DNA of 64,000 nt from Chloroflexota bacterium (GCA_023380675.1 JAMCRS010000173.1:6197-70196), one strand, 5' to 3'; shown: positions 34,822 to 43,976, counted from the first letter of the stretch. Numbers and translations are program-made. Notes: a model not told the origin generated them from the letters alone.

Positions 34822-35187
34822 TCAGTACGCTCCGATTTCCTCCAACCGGTCGTCGTCGATCCCGAAATAATGCGCGAGTTCGTGGAGGAGCGTCCGGCGG
34901 ACACAGTCCCGCACCTCCCCGTCGCCACACGCGCGCAGAATGGGCTCGCGAAACAGGCTGATTTTGTCCGGCGGCACGAGCCCATAATCGTGCGTGCGTT
35001 CCGTAAGGGGGATTCCGTAGTAAAAGCCCAAGAGTTCTTCGCGGCGGTCCACGCCGGCAAGGTCGAGCGTCTCTTCATCCGGCCAGTCCTCGACCACAAT
35101 CGCGACATTGGCGATCTGCCGTCGGAATTGGGCGGGTAGTGCGTCGAGCGCATCACTCACGAGGCGGCTAAAAGCATCGGGGTCCAT
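34822..35187 (-). CDS. Metallopeptidase family protein (zincin, HELAHYFG)
   Basis: 121 residues. HELAHYFGIDDDRLEEIGAY near the C-terminus is an HExxH zinc site with Glu further on, and DLAGVDRREELLGFYYGIPL is typical of the minimal metalloprotease family (PF06262). Members are single-domain cytoplasmic zincins of unknown substrate. Separated from rlmD upstream by 9 bp, so probably cotranscribed with it. Confidence 0.85.
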   Translation of the reverse strand: MDPDAFSRLVSDALDALPAQFRRQIANVAIVVEDWPDEETLDLAGVDRREELLGFYYGIPLTERTHDYGLVPPDKISLFREPILRACGDGEVRDCVRRTLLHELAHYFGIDDDRLEEIGAY

Positions 35188-35196
35188 CGCGACGCA

Positions 35197-36522
35197 TTAT
35201 AGCATGGATTGGAAGAGACTGACACTCTCGATGTGATAGCTCTGGGGAAACATGTCCACCGGCTGGACCTCCACCAACCGATAGCCGCCGTCGACCAACC
35301 GGCGCGCGTCGCGGGCGAGGGTCGCGGGATCACAAGAAACGTAGGCCAGAGCCCGCGGGGCGCGGGCGATCAGTGCATCGAGCGCGGCGCGGTCAATACC
35401 CGCGCGCGGCGGGTCGGCGACGGCGATGTGGATGGGTGTATTGAGCTTGGGCAAGACTTGTTCGACGCGGCCGACGTGAAAGTCGACATTGGCCAGGTCA
35501 ACCGCATTCGCGCGCGCATCCTCGACAGCGGCTGGGTTTTCCTCCACCTCGATCACATGCGCGACGCGCGAGGCGAGCGACAGTCCGAAAGTGCCCACGC
35601 CGGAAAAAGCGTCCAGGAGAGTTTCTCCGGGCTGCGGCTCCAGATACCTCTCCACCAGGTTGAGCAGTTGCTCCGCCATCGCGGTATTCACTTGAAAGAA
35701 CGAGGTAGGTGAGATACGGAAGGTCTTGCCTCGCAGTTCCTCGTGGATCGCGTCACGTCCGACCAGCGGGAGGAGGTCGCCTTCGGGAGTCTCATACACA
35801 ATTGAGACCGGCTCATCCACGGCGATTTCAGGTGGCTCTTCGTCCTTGCCCTCAAGGATTACCATCTTCTGCCCAGTGCGCGTGCCTGCCCGGAAGGTGA
35901 TCATGGAGAATGCGGGGCTGGAGTCTATCGTCCGGAAGAGTCCGTATACGAGGGGGTGCTGAATAGAGCACTCGCGAATCCGAACGAGGTTGTGGGAATC
36001 CCACGCCAGAAAGCACAAACGCCCTTTTTCGTCCATGCGCGCCTGGATATTGTTGCGATAGTCCCATGGTTCCGACATGCCGATCGTGGGGCGAACGGGA
36101 GCATCCGCGATCTTGCCAATGCGCGCAAACTGGTCGCGCACGATCTGTGCCTTGAACTCAAGCTGGGTGGAGTAGGCAATATGCTGCCACTGGCACCCTC
36201 CGCAACCTCTTGGCCACTCGTTCTCCACCGCATCACCTGCGGAGTGGCCTGCGTCCTGAGCGGAGCCCCGCGCAGTCACGCGGGGCGGAGTCGAAGGAGG
36301 CAGCGGCCGCACCGAAGGAGGCAAGCCAAAGTGCAGGCAGCGCGGAGTGATGCGCGCCGGCGACGGCACACGAATTTCCACCAACCGACCGCGCGCGTAT
36401 CCCTTTTTCTCCTCGGTAATCTCTACCGCTACCTCTTCCCCGGCAATGGCATAAGGCACAAAGACCACGCGGCCGTTCTCGTCCCGTCCCATGGCCTCCC
36501 CACCCTGGGCCATGGAGGTCAA
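35197..36522 (-). CDS. rlmD: RlmD/TrmA-family rRNA (uracil-C5)-methyltransferase
   Basis: 441 residues. A shortened TRAM domain opens the protein (MAQGGEAMGRDENGRVVFVPYA), followed by a Fe-S site (Cys in RCLHFG and CGGC in GCGGCQWQHI), the SAM site DAFSGVGTFGLSLA, DPPRAGID, and the catalytic Cys in YVSCDPATLARD. It methylates U1939 or a similar uridine with SAM. The frame opens at TTG 36522 or ATG 36513; the first TRAM strand seems missing. About 38 residues rich in Pro, Arg, Ser and Ala sit between the first Fe-S Cys and the CGGC motif and are absent from relatives. They are encoded by a palindromic repeat at 36252-36298 and its flanks. Confidence 0.85.
   Translation of the reverse strand: MTSMAQGGEAMGRDENGRVVFVPYAIAGEEVAVEITEEKKGYARGRLVEIRVPSPARITPRCLHFGLPPSVRPLPPSTPPRVTARGSAQDAGHSAGDAVENEWPRGCGGCQWQHIAYSTQLEFKAQIVRDQFARIGKIADAPVRPTIGMSEPWDYRNNIQARMDEKGRLCFLAWDSHNLVRIRECSIQHPLVYGLFRTIDSSPAFSMITFRAGTRTGQKMVILEGKDEEPPEIAVDEPVSIVYETPEGDLLPLVGRDAIHEELRGKTFRISPTSFFQVNTAMAEQLLNLVERYLEPQPGETLLDAFSGVGTFGLSLASRVAHVIEVEENPAAVEDARANAVDLANVDFHVGRVEQVLPKLNTPIHIAVADPPRAGIDRAALDALIARAPRALAYVSCDPATLARDARRLVDGGYRLVEVQPVDMFPQSYHIESVSLFQSML
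36252..36298. repeat. REP-like palindrome inserted in rlmD
   Basis: GTCCTGAGCGGAGCCCCGCG ... CGCGGGGCGGAGTCGAAGG: a stem with a TGACT/AGTCA loop whose outer parts match the common intergenic GTCCTGAGC...GAGTCGAAGG type. It is carried in frame within the coding region. Confidence 0.6.
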
Positions 36523-36582
36523 TTTTAGATTTAGGATTTCAGATTTCAGATTTCTGATTTAGACACCTCACCCAATCGCCCC

Positions 36583-37848
36583 TTACCGTATCACATCCAT
36601 CTTCACATAGGGTCTTAGCACTTCCGGCACGACGATGCTTCCGTCTTTTTGCTGATAGTTCTCCATAATGGCGATCATCGTGCGCGGCAGCGCCAGGCCC
36701 GAGCCATTCAGCGTGTGGACGAATTCCGCCTTGGCCCCCGCCTCGCGCCGGAAGCGGATGTTTGACCGGCGGGCCTGGAAATCGCCGACGTTCGAGCACG
36801 ACGATACCTCGAGCCACTCGCCGCAGCCGGGCGCCCACATTTCGAGGTCGTAGGTCTTGCGCGCGGCAAACCCCAAATCGCCTGTACACAGAATCTTGAC
36901 GCGGTAAGGGATGTCCAAGAGACGGCAGATTTCTTCCGCGTTCTCCCGCAGCGTTTCCAGCTCGGCGACCGAATTCTCCGGCAGGCAGAACTTGAACATT
37001 TCGACCTTGTCGAACTGAAAGCCGCGTTTGATGCCCCGCACGTCCTTGCCCGCCGACATCGGTTCCTTGCGGAAGCACGGAGTGTACGCGACATAGTGCA
37101 GCGGGAGTACGCTCGCGTCGAGGATCTCGCCCGCGTGCAGACCCGTCAGCGGCACCTCGGCGGTGGGCACCATCCATGCGTCCCGTTCGACGTCATGAAA
37201 CAGATTGTCGCGGAACTTGGGGAGTTGCCCCGACCCGAACACGATTTGTTCTCTCACCATGAACGGCAAATACTCTTCGCGATATCCCTGCCCAATGTGG
37301 ACGTCGAGCATCCATTGTATGATCGCCCGCTGCAAGCGCGCTCCCGAGCCGCTGAGCACGTAAAAGCGCGAACCGGCCAGCTTGATCCCCTGCTCAAAGT
37401 TGAGGATGCCGAGGGCGGGGCCCAGGTCCCAATGGGGCAGCGGCTCGAAATCGAAATGGCGCGGCTCGCCGATCGTCCGCAGGACCACGTTCTCGCTGTC
37501 GTCTTTGCCATACGGCACATCCTCGGCGGGGATATTCGGCATCTGGACGAGAAGCGCGTTCAAGCGCGTCTCGACCTCGCCCACGATCTTTTCGAGCTCT
37601 GCAATCCGCGTGTTGATTTCCCGCACCTGGGCCTTGCGCGCCTCGCGTGCCCCATCCTCCTTCATGCGGCCGATCTCTTTCGACGCGACGTTGCGCTGGT
37701 TGCGCAGCGCTTCGAGGTCGGCGAGGGTTCGCCGGCGCTCTTCGTCCGCTGCGAGAATGTCGTCCACGGGCGCGAGGCTCTCCTGCCGCCGGCGCAGCGC
37801 CTCGCGGACCAGGTCCGGTTGTTCACGAATCAAATGCAGATCAAGCAT
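36583..37848 (-). CDS. serS: Seryl-tRNA synthetase
   Basis: 421 residues, normal length. An N-terminal antiparallel coiled coil (about 30-100) grips the long arm of tRNA-Ser. The class II core has motif 2 in [20 protein letters not shown] and motif 3 in [19 protein letters not shown]. It charges tRNA-Ser (and the Sec tRNA if present). The ATG overlaps the mug stop by 8 bp. The operon is headed by a serine T-box leader at 38388-38625, so expression should rise when tRNA-Ser is uncharged. Confidence 0.95.
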   Translation of the reverse strand: MLDLHLIREQPDLVREALRRRQESLAPVDDILAADEERRRTLADLEALRNQRNVASKEIGRMKEDGAREARKAQVREINTRIAELEKIVGEVETRLNALLVQMPNIPAEDVPYGKDDSENVVLRTIGEPRHFDFEPLPHWDLGPALGILNFEQGIKLAGSRFYVLSGSGARLQRAIIQWMLDVHIGQGYREEYLPFMVREQIVFGSGQLPKFRDNLFHDVERDAWMVPTAEVPLTGLHAGEILDASVLPLHYVAYTPCFRKEPMSAGKDVRGIKRGFQFDKVEMFKFCLPENSVAELETLRENAEEICRLLDIPYRVKILCTGDLGFAARKTYDLEMWAPGCGEWLEVSSCSNVGDFQARRSNIRFRREAGAKAEFVHTLNGSGLALPRTMIAIMENYQQKDGSIVVPEVLRPYVKMDVIR

Positions 37849-38374
37849 GCTGGCCTCCTCTTACCTCATCACAGTACTGTCTCAGGTGGCGAAACCAATG
37901 AACGATATCGCCCCGGTAGTGGGCGTTGCGCGGGCTCGTCGAGGGCACGATAAACAAATGTGCCTTGCCCCAGATGGCTTGCTGCGGTCCCAACACGGCC
38001 TTGCGATCAAAGGCGATCCGGTATCCGACCAGGCCGACAAAACAGATCACCCGCGGCTTGAGCGGCTCGAGCTTGACGCACAGAATACGCCCCCCTCGAA
38101 CAAATTCCTCCGGCTTCAATTCGCCCACGTTGGCCGTCGCCCGTTTGACAATGTCCGTGAGGCCGTATCCATACTGGAGAAGGCGAGCGTCATCCTCCGG
38201 TGCCAGCTTCTCAGGCACGAGGCCCGACCGGTTTAGCGCCGTCCAGAACAAGTTCTGCTTGCGGGCGAAATAGTGGCCGACGCGCACCGAGTATTCTCCA
38301 GGATTGAGCCCGACGAAAACGAGCTCCAGATGCGGCACCAAATAATCCGGTAGAGTCCGTGGATTTCCCCCCAC
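37841..38374 (-). CDS. mug: Mismatch-specific uracil/thymine DNA glycosylase (MUG)
   Basis: 177-residue uracil-DNA glycosylase superfamily protein of the MUG/TDG type. [10 protein letters not shown] is motif 1 (Asn in place of Asp) and [11 protein letters not shown] is motif 2; the C-terminal half is short and complete. It removes U or T from G mismatches and etheno-C. It lies directly between the T-box leader and serS, with the serS start overlapping its end, so it should share T-box control. An alternative upstream start inside the leader was rejected. Confidence 0.88.
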   Translation of the reverse strand: MGGNPRTLPDYLVPHLELVFVGLNPGEYSVRVGHYFARKQNLFWTALNRSGLVPEKLAPEDDARLLQYGYGLTDIVKRATANVGELKPEEFVRGGRILCVKLEPLKPRVICFVGLVGYRIAFDRKAVLGPQQAIWGKAHLFIVPSTSPRNAHYRGDIVHWFRHLRQYCDEVRGGQHA

Positions 38375-38387
38375 TGTGCCCCCAAAG

Positions 38388-38625
38388 GAAAGTCCTCTTG
38401 CCTAAAGGGCAAGAGGACTCGCGGTGCCACCTTTCTTCGTCGCCTGTTCGGCGACCTCTAATGCATTAACGGTGCAGCCGGCAAAGCTTATCGGCCGCGC
38501 AAGCCCTGGCCGTTTTCGCTTGCAACTCGGGAGTGGATTTCCGCGAGGTCCATCATCGCCTTGCACCGACCGGCGACTCGCTGAGAGGGCCTCTCCGCGT
38601 ACTTGGCTCCGTCATCGTCTTTGGA
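38388..38625 (-). promoter_or_regulatory. Serine T-box riboswitch leader for mug-serS
   Basis: Minus-strand leader. The T-box AAAGGTGGCACCGCG is at 38434-38420; its UGGC bulge pairs with GCCA, matching the G discriminator of tRNA-Ser. An upstream Stem I-like region contains GGAAATCCACTCCC, in which UCC (38537-38535) followed by AC fits a serine specifier codon. The terminator lies just downstream of the T-box. It senses uncharged tRNA-Ser and allows read-through. Confidence 0.85.
38389..38420 (-). terminator. T-box regulated terminator
   Basis: Stem AGTCCTCTTGCC / GGCAAGAGGACT with a short loop and TTTCCTTT after it. The 5' arm also belongs to the T-box antiterminator, which makes the two structures exclusive. 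Confidence 0.8.
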
Positions 38626-38718
38626 ATGGTTGCGATTCTAGCACGATTGAGGGGCGCTGTCAATAGAGAAACATCTTCCACTCCGGGGCCTATATCCAGT
38701 CGAAGGGGAATCCGAAAA

Positions 38719-39210
38719 TCAGACTGCCAATCCCGCGCGTACTTGCTTCAGGCAGGCGCGATAGTTGGCCAGTTCGTCGGGGGACATTTCGTCCGGAAAT
38801 TGAAGCGGCGCCTGCGTCAATGCGTCGACGAGCGTACCCGAGTACGGCGCGAGCCCCAAGACTCCGACTTTGCTTCCCTGTTCCAGAGTTATCCTGCCCA
38901 ACATGAAATCGGCGACAAACTTGCTCTCTTTGCGCAGAATCTTTTTCCACTCTTGCGGAGTCGCCGCCAGAATGTAATCTGCCTGTTTTCTCGCCTCGGC
39001 TTCGCTGAGAAACGAGAGATGGGCGAGTTCCCCGTTGTCCACAAACGCGCCAAAGATCATGTCCTTTTCGATTCCCCAGTTCGGCTCGGCTTTGACCCGG
39101 AAGCAAGTCTTGGCGCTCAGCTTTCCCATGGCCTTTTTGAGATTGGGGTTGGACCGATAGAGCCGGGCGCCCTCCTCCAGCCATTCGGGCGTACAATACT
39201 GTAAGGTCAT
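38719..39210 (-). CDS. SCP2 sterol-binding-domain protein
   Basis: 163 residues, mostly one SCP2-like domain (AKTCFRVKAEPNWGIEKDMIFGAFVDNGELAHLSFL ... shortened; FVADFMLGRITLEQGSKVG). Such domains bind fatty acyl-CoA or other lipids in a hydrophobic tunnel. Its ATG overlaps the stop of the CoA ligase by 4 bp, so translation is coupled and the two likely handle the same acyl chain. A second SCP2 protein is at 43563-43976. The gap to the T-box leader (38626-38718) has nothing recognisable. Confidence 0.75.
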   Translation of the reverse strand: MTLQYCTPEWLEEGARLYRSNPNLKKAMGKLSAKTCFRVKAEPNWGIEKDMIFGAFVDNGELAHLSFLSEAEARKQADYILAATPQEWKKILRKESKFVADFMLGRITLEQGSKVGVLGLAPYSGTLVDALTQAPLQFPDEMSPDELANYRACLKQVRAGLAV

Positions 39211-40904
39211 TGGTCTCCTCCCACCTTCATCTGAGCGATGATCTCATCCCGCAGAGCTTTTTTGAACACCTTCTCGCTCACCGTCAACGGTAACGCGTCC
39301 CTGAACTCGACGAACGTCGGCACCGCATAAGGTGCCAAGTGCTGCCGGCAGAAATTCTTGATCTCCTCCGCGCTGACCCGACCCTTGTATGGCTCCTTCA
39401 AGGTAACAAACGCCATGATCCTTTCGCTTCCCGGAATCTCAGGGTCGGGGACGCCAATCGCCGCGGCCATCAGCACGGCAGGATGGCGGAAGAGCACTTC
39501 ATCCACTTGGATCGTATACACCTTCATCCCCGAGATGTTCGCCATGTCCTTGACGCGGTCGACGAGCTGAAAGTAGCCCTCCTCGTCCATGACCGCGATA
39601 TCGCCTGTGTGCAGCCACCCCTCGGCATCCAACCCGGAACCTGGGGTGGGCCAGTATCCTCTCATGATCTGGGGGCCCCTCACCAGCATCTCCCCCGGTT
39701 GTCCGAACGGAACATCCTGACCTGTTTCTGGATGGACCAGCCGGCATTCCGTGTCCGGCGTGGGGACTCCGATACCAGCCTTCTCTTTTGCCATGAAACC
39801 CGTAATCTTGGCAAAGGCGGAAAGGTTCAGGTGGGTGAGCGGCGAAGTCTCGGTCAATCCATAGGCTTGCGAAATCGGCATGCCTGTTTTCTTCTTGATG
39901 GCTTCGGATACTTCCAATGGGAGCGGCGCTGCGCCGCTCAAAAGCAAGGCGTTCATGCGACCGAGATCGGCTTGAGCGATGCGCATGAACTGCGTCGGGA
40001 CGGCAGGGACTATAAAGGGGCGATACTCTTTGAGATAGTTCACGATCATTTCGGTATTTCGAGGATCGGGGAGGAGGATAATGCGCAGACCCAGGTGGGC
40101 GCCTGCTTGATGCGCATAGTGTCCCATGGCGTGGAACATCGGTAACGCGATAAAAAGCGACGCCTTGCCAACGAAGCCGCGATTCAGGGGCTTGAGCGCC
40201 CAGGGAAATCCGAGATGGATGCAACTGTAGCGGTTATAATGCGTGACCATGACTCCCTTGGGGATACCGGTTGCGCCTCCGGTAAAAGCGAGCTCGCACA
40301 AATCCACCTCGGGATCAATGTCCACTTGCGGGGGCACTGCCTCATTCTCGGCCAGAAGCTTGCGCAGCTTGTGCACACCCCTTGGAAGCGGGCCCGCCAC
40401 ATCGGCTACATCATAACCGTCGCAAGAAGTCACGATGATCTGTTCGATACTCGATTTCTCTCTCGCCGCCAGCACCCGCTCGAGCATGTCCTCTCGGCAA
40501 ATCACGATCTTGGCATTGGAACTCCCCACCTCATGCAGCAAGCCCTCATCGCTGCGCAGGATGCTCGTCGGCACTACCGCGGCGCCCGCCTTGAGGATAG
40601 CCCAGTCGCCGAGAATGAATTCCGGGCAGTTGGGCAAAAAGAGGCATACCCGGTCTCCTTTTTGAACGCCGAGCTTGGACAGGGCGGCGGCGAGCCGATC
40701 CACCTGACCTCTCAGCTCTCGGTACTGAATGGAGCGGCCCAAATAGAGAATGGCGGTTTGGGTCGGATAGTTCTCCGCCGCTTTGTCGAGAACGGCAAAG
40801 ACCGGCTCTTTCGGATAAGGGGCGAGACTCGTTTCCAGCTTATATGGCCCCAACTTGTAGCTTTTGAGCCAGGGTCTGTCCAGGTAGGTAAGTGCTTGAG
40901 CCAT
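39207..40904 (-). CDS. AMP-forming acyl-CoA synthetase
   Basis: 565 residues. P-loop FTGGATGIPKG, AYGLTETSPLTH, GWLHTGDIAVMDEEGYF, DRVKDMANISGMKVYT in place of the usual GG-NIxP, and a catalytic Lys in LTVSEKVFKKALR. It makes an acyl-CoA from an acid with ATP. It follows the AOR gene at 40939 by 34 bp and overlaps the SCP2 gene, forming AOR - CoA ligase - SCP2. AOR would make or reduce the acid, the ligase activate it, and SCP2 carry the acyl group. Clearly divergent from the ligase at 19814-21547. Confidence 0.9.
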   Translation of the reverse strand: MAQALTYLDRPWLKSYKLGPYKLETSLAPYPKEPVFAVLDKAAENYPTQTAILYLGRSIQYRELRGQVDRLAAALSKLGVQKGDRVCLFLPNCPEFILGDWAILKAGAAVVPTSILRSDEGLLHEVGSSNAKIVICREDMLERVLAAREKSSIEQIIVTSCDGYDVADVAGPLPRGVHKLRKLLAENEAVPPQVDIDPEVDLCELAFTGGATGIPKGVMVTHYNRYSCIHLGFPWALKPLNRGFVGKASLFIALPMFHAMGHYAHQAGAHLGLRIILLPDPRNTEMIVNYLKEYRPFIVPAVPTQFMRIAQADLGRMNALLLSGAAPLPLEVSEAIKKKTGMPISQAYGLTETSPLTHLNLSAFAKITGFMAKEKAGIGVPTPDTECRLVHPETGQDVPFGQPGEMLVRGPQIMRGYWPTPGSGLDAEGWLHTGDIAVMDEEGYFQLVDRVKDMANISGMKVYTIQVDEVLFRHPAVLMAAAIGVPDPEIPGSERIMAFVTLKEPYKGRVSAEEIKNFCRQHLAPYAVPTFVEFRDALPLTVSEKVFKKALRDEIIAQMKVGGDQ

Positions 40905-40938
40905 ACGCGCTTCCTCTCCGACCGGACAGGTCGAGAAA

Positions 40939-42810
40939 TTACCAAAGGTCTGAGACGAGGTCGTCGAGTCCCAGTTCTCTCAGTTTGTCGGGGGTGGGGA
41001 TGCCCGTGGACTTGTCCCAGCCACGAAACTCGTAATAGGCATCCTTTAAGCGTTCGAGCATCTCCGACTCGATCACCATTCCCTCCGCGGCGCCGGCCGG
41101 CAGCGGGTCTTGCAGCAATCGCCCCGGCAACGCGTCCTGCTCGCGGGTGATACCTTCTCGCACGCAAAAAGCGCGCATGAGATTATAGATGCGCTCTCCG
41201 CTTTTCCGGAATTCGTCCACCCCGAACTCCCAGCCCGTCACATCGGAGATGAGAGTGGCGAGATCCGCGGCCGTCACGAGGATGCCCATGAACTTGCATC
41301 CGCCGGTCGCATCCATGACGGTCAGCGCATTCTCCATGTCTACCACCACCTGTGCTTCGCGCGGATTGACCGCAAACGGATCCTGGATTTGGCTTTCCTC
41401 CACGAGCAGGAACGGCACGTCGATGAACGTCGGTCCCTGGATGTACGCGGTCATGTGGTCGCCGCCGCGGTTCGCCGTCACAAAGCCCAATCCGGTGATC
41501 TTGGCGGCCCGCGGGTCATAGGCCGGCAGTTCCAGCCCTTTGACATTCATGGCGAAATGCTCCGCGGCTTGGCCGATTCGCTGCGCCATCGCGCGCGTCC
41601 CCTCGGCGAGCAAATCACCCACTCCTTCCCGGCGCGCGATCTTGTCTATCAAGTCCACCACCAGATCGGCATCGCCAAAGCGGAACTCCCGGCCGCCGGT
41701 CTGCTCAGGCCTCAGCAGGCCGCGCGCGCAACATTCTATCGCGAAAGCGATGCAAGCGCCCGTGCTGATAGTATCGAGGCCGTACTCGTTGCAGCGGTAA
41801 TTGGCCTCCGTGATGGCGTTCAAATCCGACACTCCGCACAAGGCGCCGAGGGTATTGGCCGACTCGTACTCCGGCCCCTCGCCCTTGCGGCCTTGCCATT
41901 TCCCCTCACGGATTTCCGTGCTCCGACCGCATGAAACGGGGCACGCGAAACAGTTGACGCCTTGAACCAGAATCTTATCCGTCACCGCCTGCGCGTTGAC
42001 CTCCTCAATGGCGTCATAGACACCTTCCTGCCAATTACGCGTCGGGTATCCCCCGCGGATATTCACCATATCCGCAACCATATTGGTTCCAAAGCTGTCA
42101 AAGCCGACCTTGAGCATCGACTCATTCAGATAGTCGATCTGCTTCTTCGCGTCCTCACGAAAGGCATCCGGGCGCGCAACCGGAATACGCTCCTGACCGG
42201 AACAAACGACTGCTTTCACGCGCTTGGAGCCCATGACGGCGCCGACGCCGCAGCGCCCGGCCGCGCGGTGTTTGTTGTTCATAATAGCCGCATAGCGGAC
42301 GAGGTTCTCGCCTGCAGGGCCGATCGAGGCTATCGTCAGATTTTCGCTCGAGCCCTGCTGGAGCAAATCTTCGGTCTCGGGAACGATTTTGCCCCACAGG
42401 TGGCTGGCATCGCAGAGTTGTGCTTGACCCCGATCGATCCGTAGATAAACAGGAGCAGGCGAAATCCCTTCAAAGATGACGCCGTCGTAGCCGCTCTTCT
42501 TCAAGGCCGGACCAAAACTGCCGCCCGAGTTGGCATGTCCCCAGATGCCGGTCAAGGGCGACTTGGCCACCACGGAATAACGACTAGCGCTCGCGGAAGG
42601 AGTGCCCGTCAACGGTCCGGTCATAAAGATCAGCTTGTTGTCATCTCCGAGGGGATCAACACCCACCGGCACCTCGTCGTAAAGATAGCGCGTGGCCAGC
42701 CCTGATCCTCCAATGAATTTCCGCGTCCATTCTTCGCGCAGGTTCTCAACCGTGATCTTGCCCTCGGTCAAGTTCACCCGCAGCAGTTGACCCATGAAAC
42801 CGTTGCTCAT
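40939..42810 (-). CDS. aor: Aldehyde:ferredoxin oxidoreductase (tungsten AOR family)
   Basis: 623 residues, normal AOR length. GFMGQLLRVNLTEGKI opens the N-terminal domain; RCGVGAVMGSKRVKAVV is a pterin contact. The [4Fe-4S] cysteines are CFACPVSC and a fourth Cys in DATGGCKFMG; the usual ANRGGDHM-like segment is present. The family uses tungsto-bispterin to interconvert aldehydes and acids with ferredoxin. Divergent from DUF488 and paired with an upstream 40-bp palindrome. A paralogue is at 45372-47252, differing strongly around the fourth Cys, so substrates probably differ. Confidence 0.92.
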   Translation of the reverse strand: MSNGFMGQLLRVNLTEGKITVENLREEWTRKFIGGSGLATRYLYDEVPVGVDPLGDDNKLIFMTGPLTGTPSASASRYSVVAKSPLTGIWGHANSGGSFGPALKKSGYDGVIFEGISPAPVYLRIDRGQAQLCDASHLWGKIVPETEDLLQQGSSENLTIASIGPAGENLVRYAAIMNNKHRAAGRCGVGAVMGSKRVKAVVCSGQERIPVARPDAFREDAKKQIDYLNESMLKVGFDSFGTNMVADMVNIRGGYPTRNWQEGVYDAIEEVNAQAVTDKILVQGVNCFACPVSCGRSTEIREGKWQGRKGEGPEYESANTLGALCGVSDLNAITEANYRCNEYGLDTISTGACIAFAIECCARGLLRPEQTGGREFRFGDADLVVDLIDKIARREGVGDLLAEGTRAMAQRIGQAAEHFAMNVKGLELPAYDPRAAKITGLGFVTANRGGDHMTAYIQGPTFIDVPFLLVEESQIQDPFAVNPREAQVVVDMENALTVMDATGGCKFMGILVTAADLATLISDVTGWEFGVDEFRKSGERIYNLMRAFCVREGITREQDALPGRLLQDPLPAGAAEGMVIESEMLERLKDAYYEFRGWDKSTGIPTPDKLRELGLDDLVSDLW

Positions 42811-42848
42811 GTCTTTACCTCGGGAGACGAATACTGGCAGCTAACGAA

Positions 42849-42888
42849 AAGTGCCTGTCCTCAGACGCGCGTCTGAGGACAGGCACTT
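42849..42888. repeat. Perfect 40-bp palindrome
   Basis: AAGTGCCTGTCCTCAGACGC followed directly by its complement, no loop. It lies in the 336-bp gap 42811-43146 between the divergent AOR and DUF488 genes, 39 bp before the AOR start. Otherwise the gap holds only the promoter region at 43053-43116. Confidence 0.85.
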
Positions 42889-43052
42889 GGCCTGCATCAA
42901 GCTGACGAGTAACTGCTCGGAAGCACTGCACTTGCGCTCCCAATTCCAAACGCCCGCGCGTTGTTAATGGAGCCTCGGCGCCGGGAGCGGAGCCATCCGC
43001 TATAGGGTCAGCTGTATCGCTACAGATCTATTATAGGTTGGTACTGCCGCGG

Positions 43053-43116
43053 CGTCAACCGCCCATACTTCCCATTTGTGTTGGCGGTTGACGTAACGAG
43101 CCATTTCCAGTAAATT
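43053..43116 (+). promoter_or_regulatory. Promoter of DUF488 gene with 11-bp inverted repeat
   Basis: TTGACG 43088-43093, TAAATT 43111-43116, 17-bp spacer. CGTCAACCGCC (43053-43063) and GGCGGTTGACG (43083-43093) form a perfect inverted repeat whose right arm covers the -35 box. Probable operator. Confidence 0.6.
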
Positions 43117-43146
43117 AGTCGTACTCGCATCTACAAGGAGCTGACC

Positions 43147-43503
43147 ATGATCAAAATCAAGCGTGCGTATGAGCCGGCCGAAAAGGCGGACGGAAAACGC
43201 TTCCTCGTCGAGCGCTTGTGGCCGCGCGGAATGAAAAAGGAATCCTTGAAGATGGACGCCTGGCTTAAAGACGTGGCGCCGAGCGCCGAGCTGCGCACCT
43301 GGTTCCGCCACGATCCTGCCAAATGGGCCGAATTTCAGAAACGCTACCGAGCCGAACTGAGGGCGCATCCGGAGGCATGGGAGGCAATCCGTGCCGCGGC
43401 GAATCGCGGCGCGGTCACCCTCCTCTACAGCGCACACGACACGGAGCACAACAGCGCGCGCCTGCTCAAGGAATTCCTGGACCGGCAGGTCTCAACTCAT
43501 TGA
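43147..43503 (+). CDS. DUF488 family protein
   Basis: 118 residues, complete DUF488: IKIKRAYEPAEKADGKRFLVERLWPRG at the N-terminus in shorter form, WLKDVAPSAELRTWF, FQKRYRAEL, VTLLYSAHDTEHNSA. Family function is unknown; no cofactor motif is certain. AAGGAG lies upstream of the ATG. It sits between a putative operator and the next promoter, so probably its own transcript. Confidence 0.8.
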   Translation: MIKIKRAYEPAEKADGKRFLVERLWPRGMKKESLKMDAWLKDVAPSAELRTWFRHDPAKWAEFQKRYRAELRAHPEAWEAIRAAANRGAVTLLYSAHDTEHNSARLLKEFLDRQVSTH

Positions 43504-43527
43504 CACTCTTTCTCCCTGTGCTATAAT
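43500..43527 (+). promoter_or_regulatory. Consensus sigma70 promoter for the SCP2 gene
   Basis: TTGACA 43500-43505 and TATAAT 43522-43527, 16-bp spacer. It begins at the DUF488 stop region. Confidence 0.8.
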
Positions 43528-43562
43528 CGTCTTGTCAGGACCTTAAGCGACAGGAGGCCACG

Positions 43563-43976
43563 GTGGCCAAATTATTGTTCGGTTCCCCGGAGTGGACACA
43601 AGCTTTGCATGATGAGTTGAACCACAGCCCAGCGTATGAACAAGCCGCCAAGAACTGGGAGGGCGACTTTTATTTTGTTATCGAGCCCGAAGGTCCGGTC
43701 ACAGAGACGACGTACCTGTACATGGACCTGTGGCATGGCAAGTCCCGCGATGCGCGTGTCATTCAGGACCCCAGCCAAAAGAACCCCGCTTTTATCATGT
43801 CCGGCAAGTACAGCAAATGGAAAAAGGTTGTTACGTCGCAACTCGACCCGATTCAGGCGCTCATGACCGGTCAGATGAAACTCAAGGGCAACATGGTCAT
43901 GGTGATGAAGAATGTCAAGGCCGCCCAAGAGATTGTGCGAGCCTGCACGCGTATTGATACCGATTTTCCCGCCTAG
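43563..43976 (+). CDS. SCP2 sterol-binding-domain protein
   Basis: 137 residues. FGSPEWTQALHDELNHSPAY, TYLYMDLWHGKSRDARV, AFIMSGKYSKWKKV and LMTGQMKLKGNMVMVMK match small SCP2 lipid-binding proteins. GTG start at 43563 after GACAGGAGG. A strong promoter lies 35 bp upstream, so this gene is likely well expressed. It shares little sequence with the SCP2 gene at 38719-39210. It precedes Fe-ADH and AOR genes, repeating the SCP2-AOR association of the divergent block. Confidence 0.85.
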   Translation: MAKLLFGSPEWTQALHDELNHSPAYEQAAKNWEGDFYFVIEPEGPVTETTYLYMDLWHGKSRDARVIQDPSQKNPAFIMSGKYSKWKKVVTSQLDPIQALMTGQMKLKGNMVMVMKNVKAAQEIVRACTRIDTDFPA

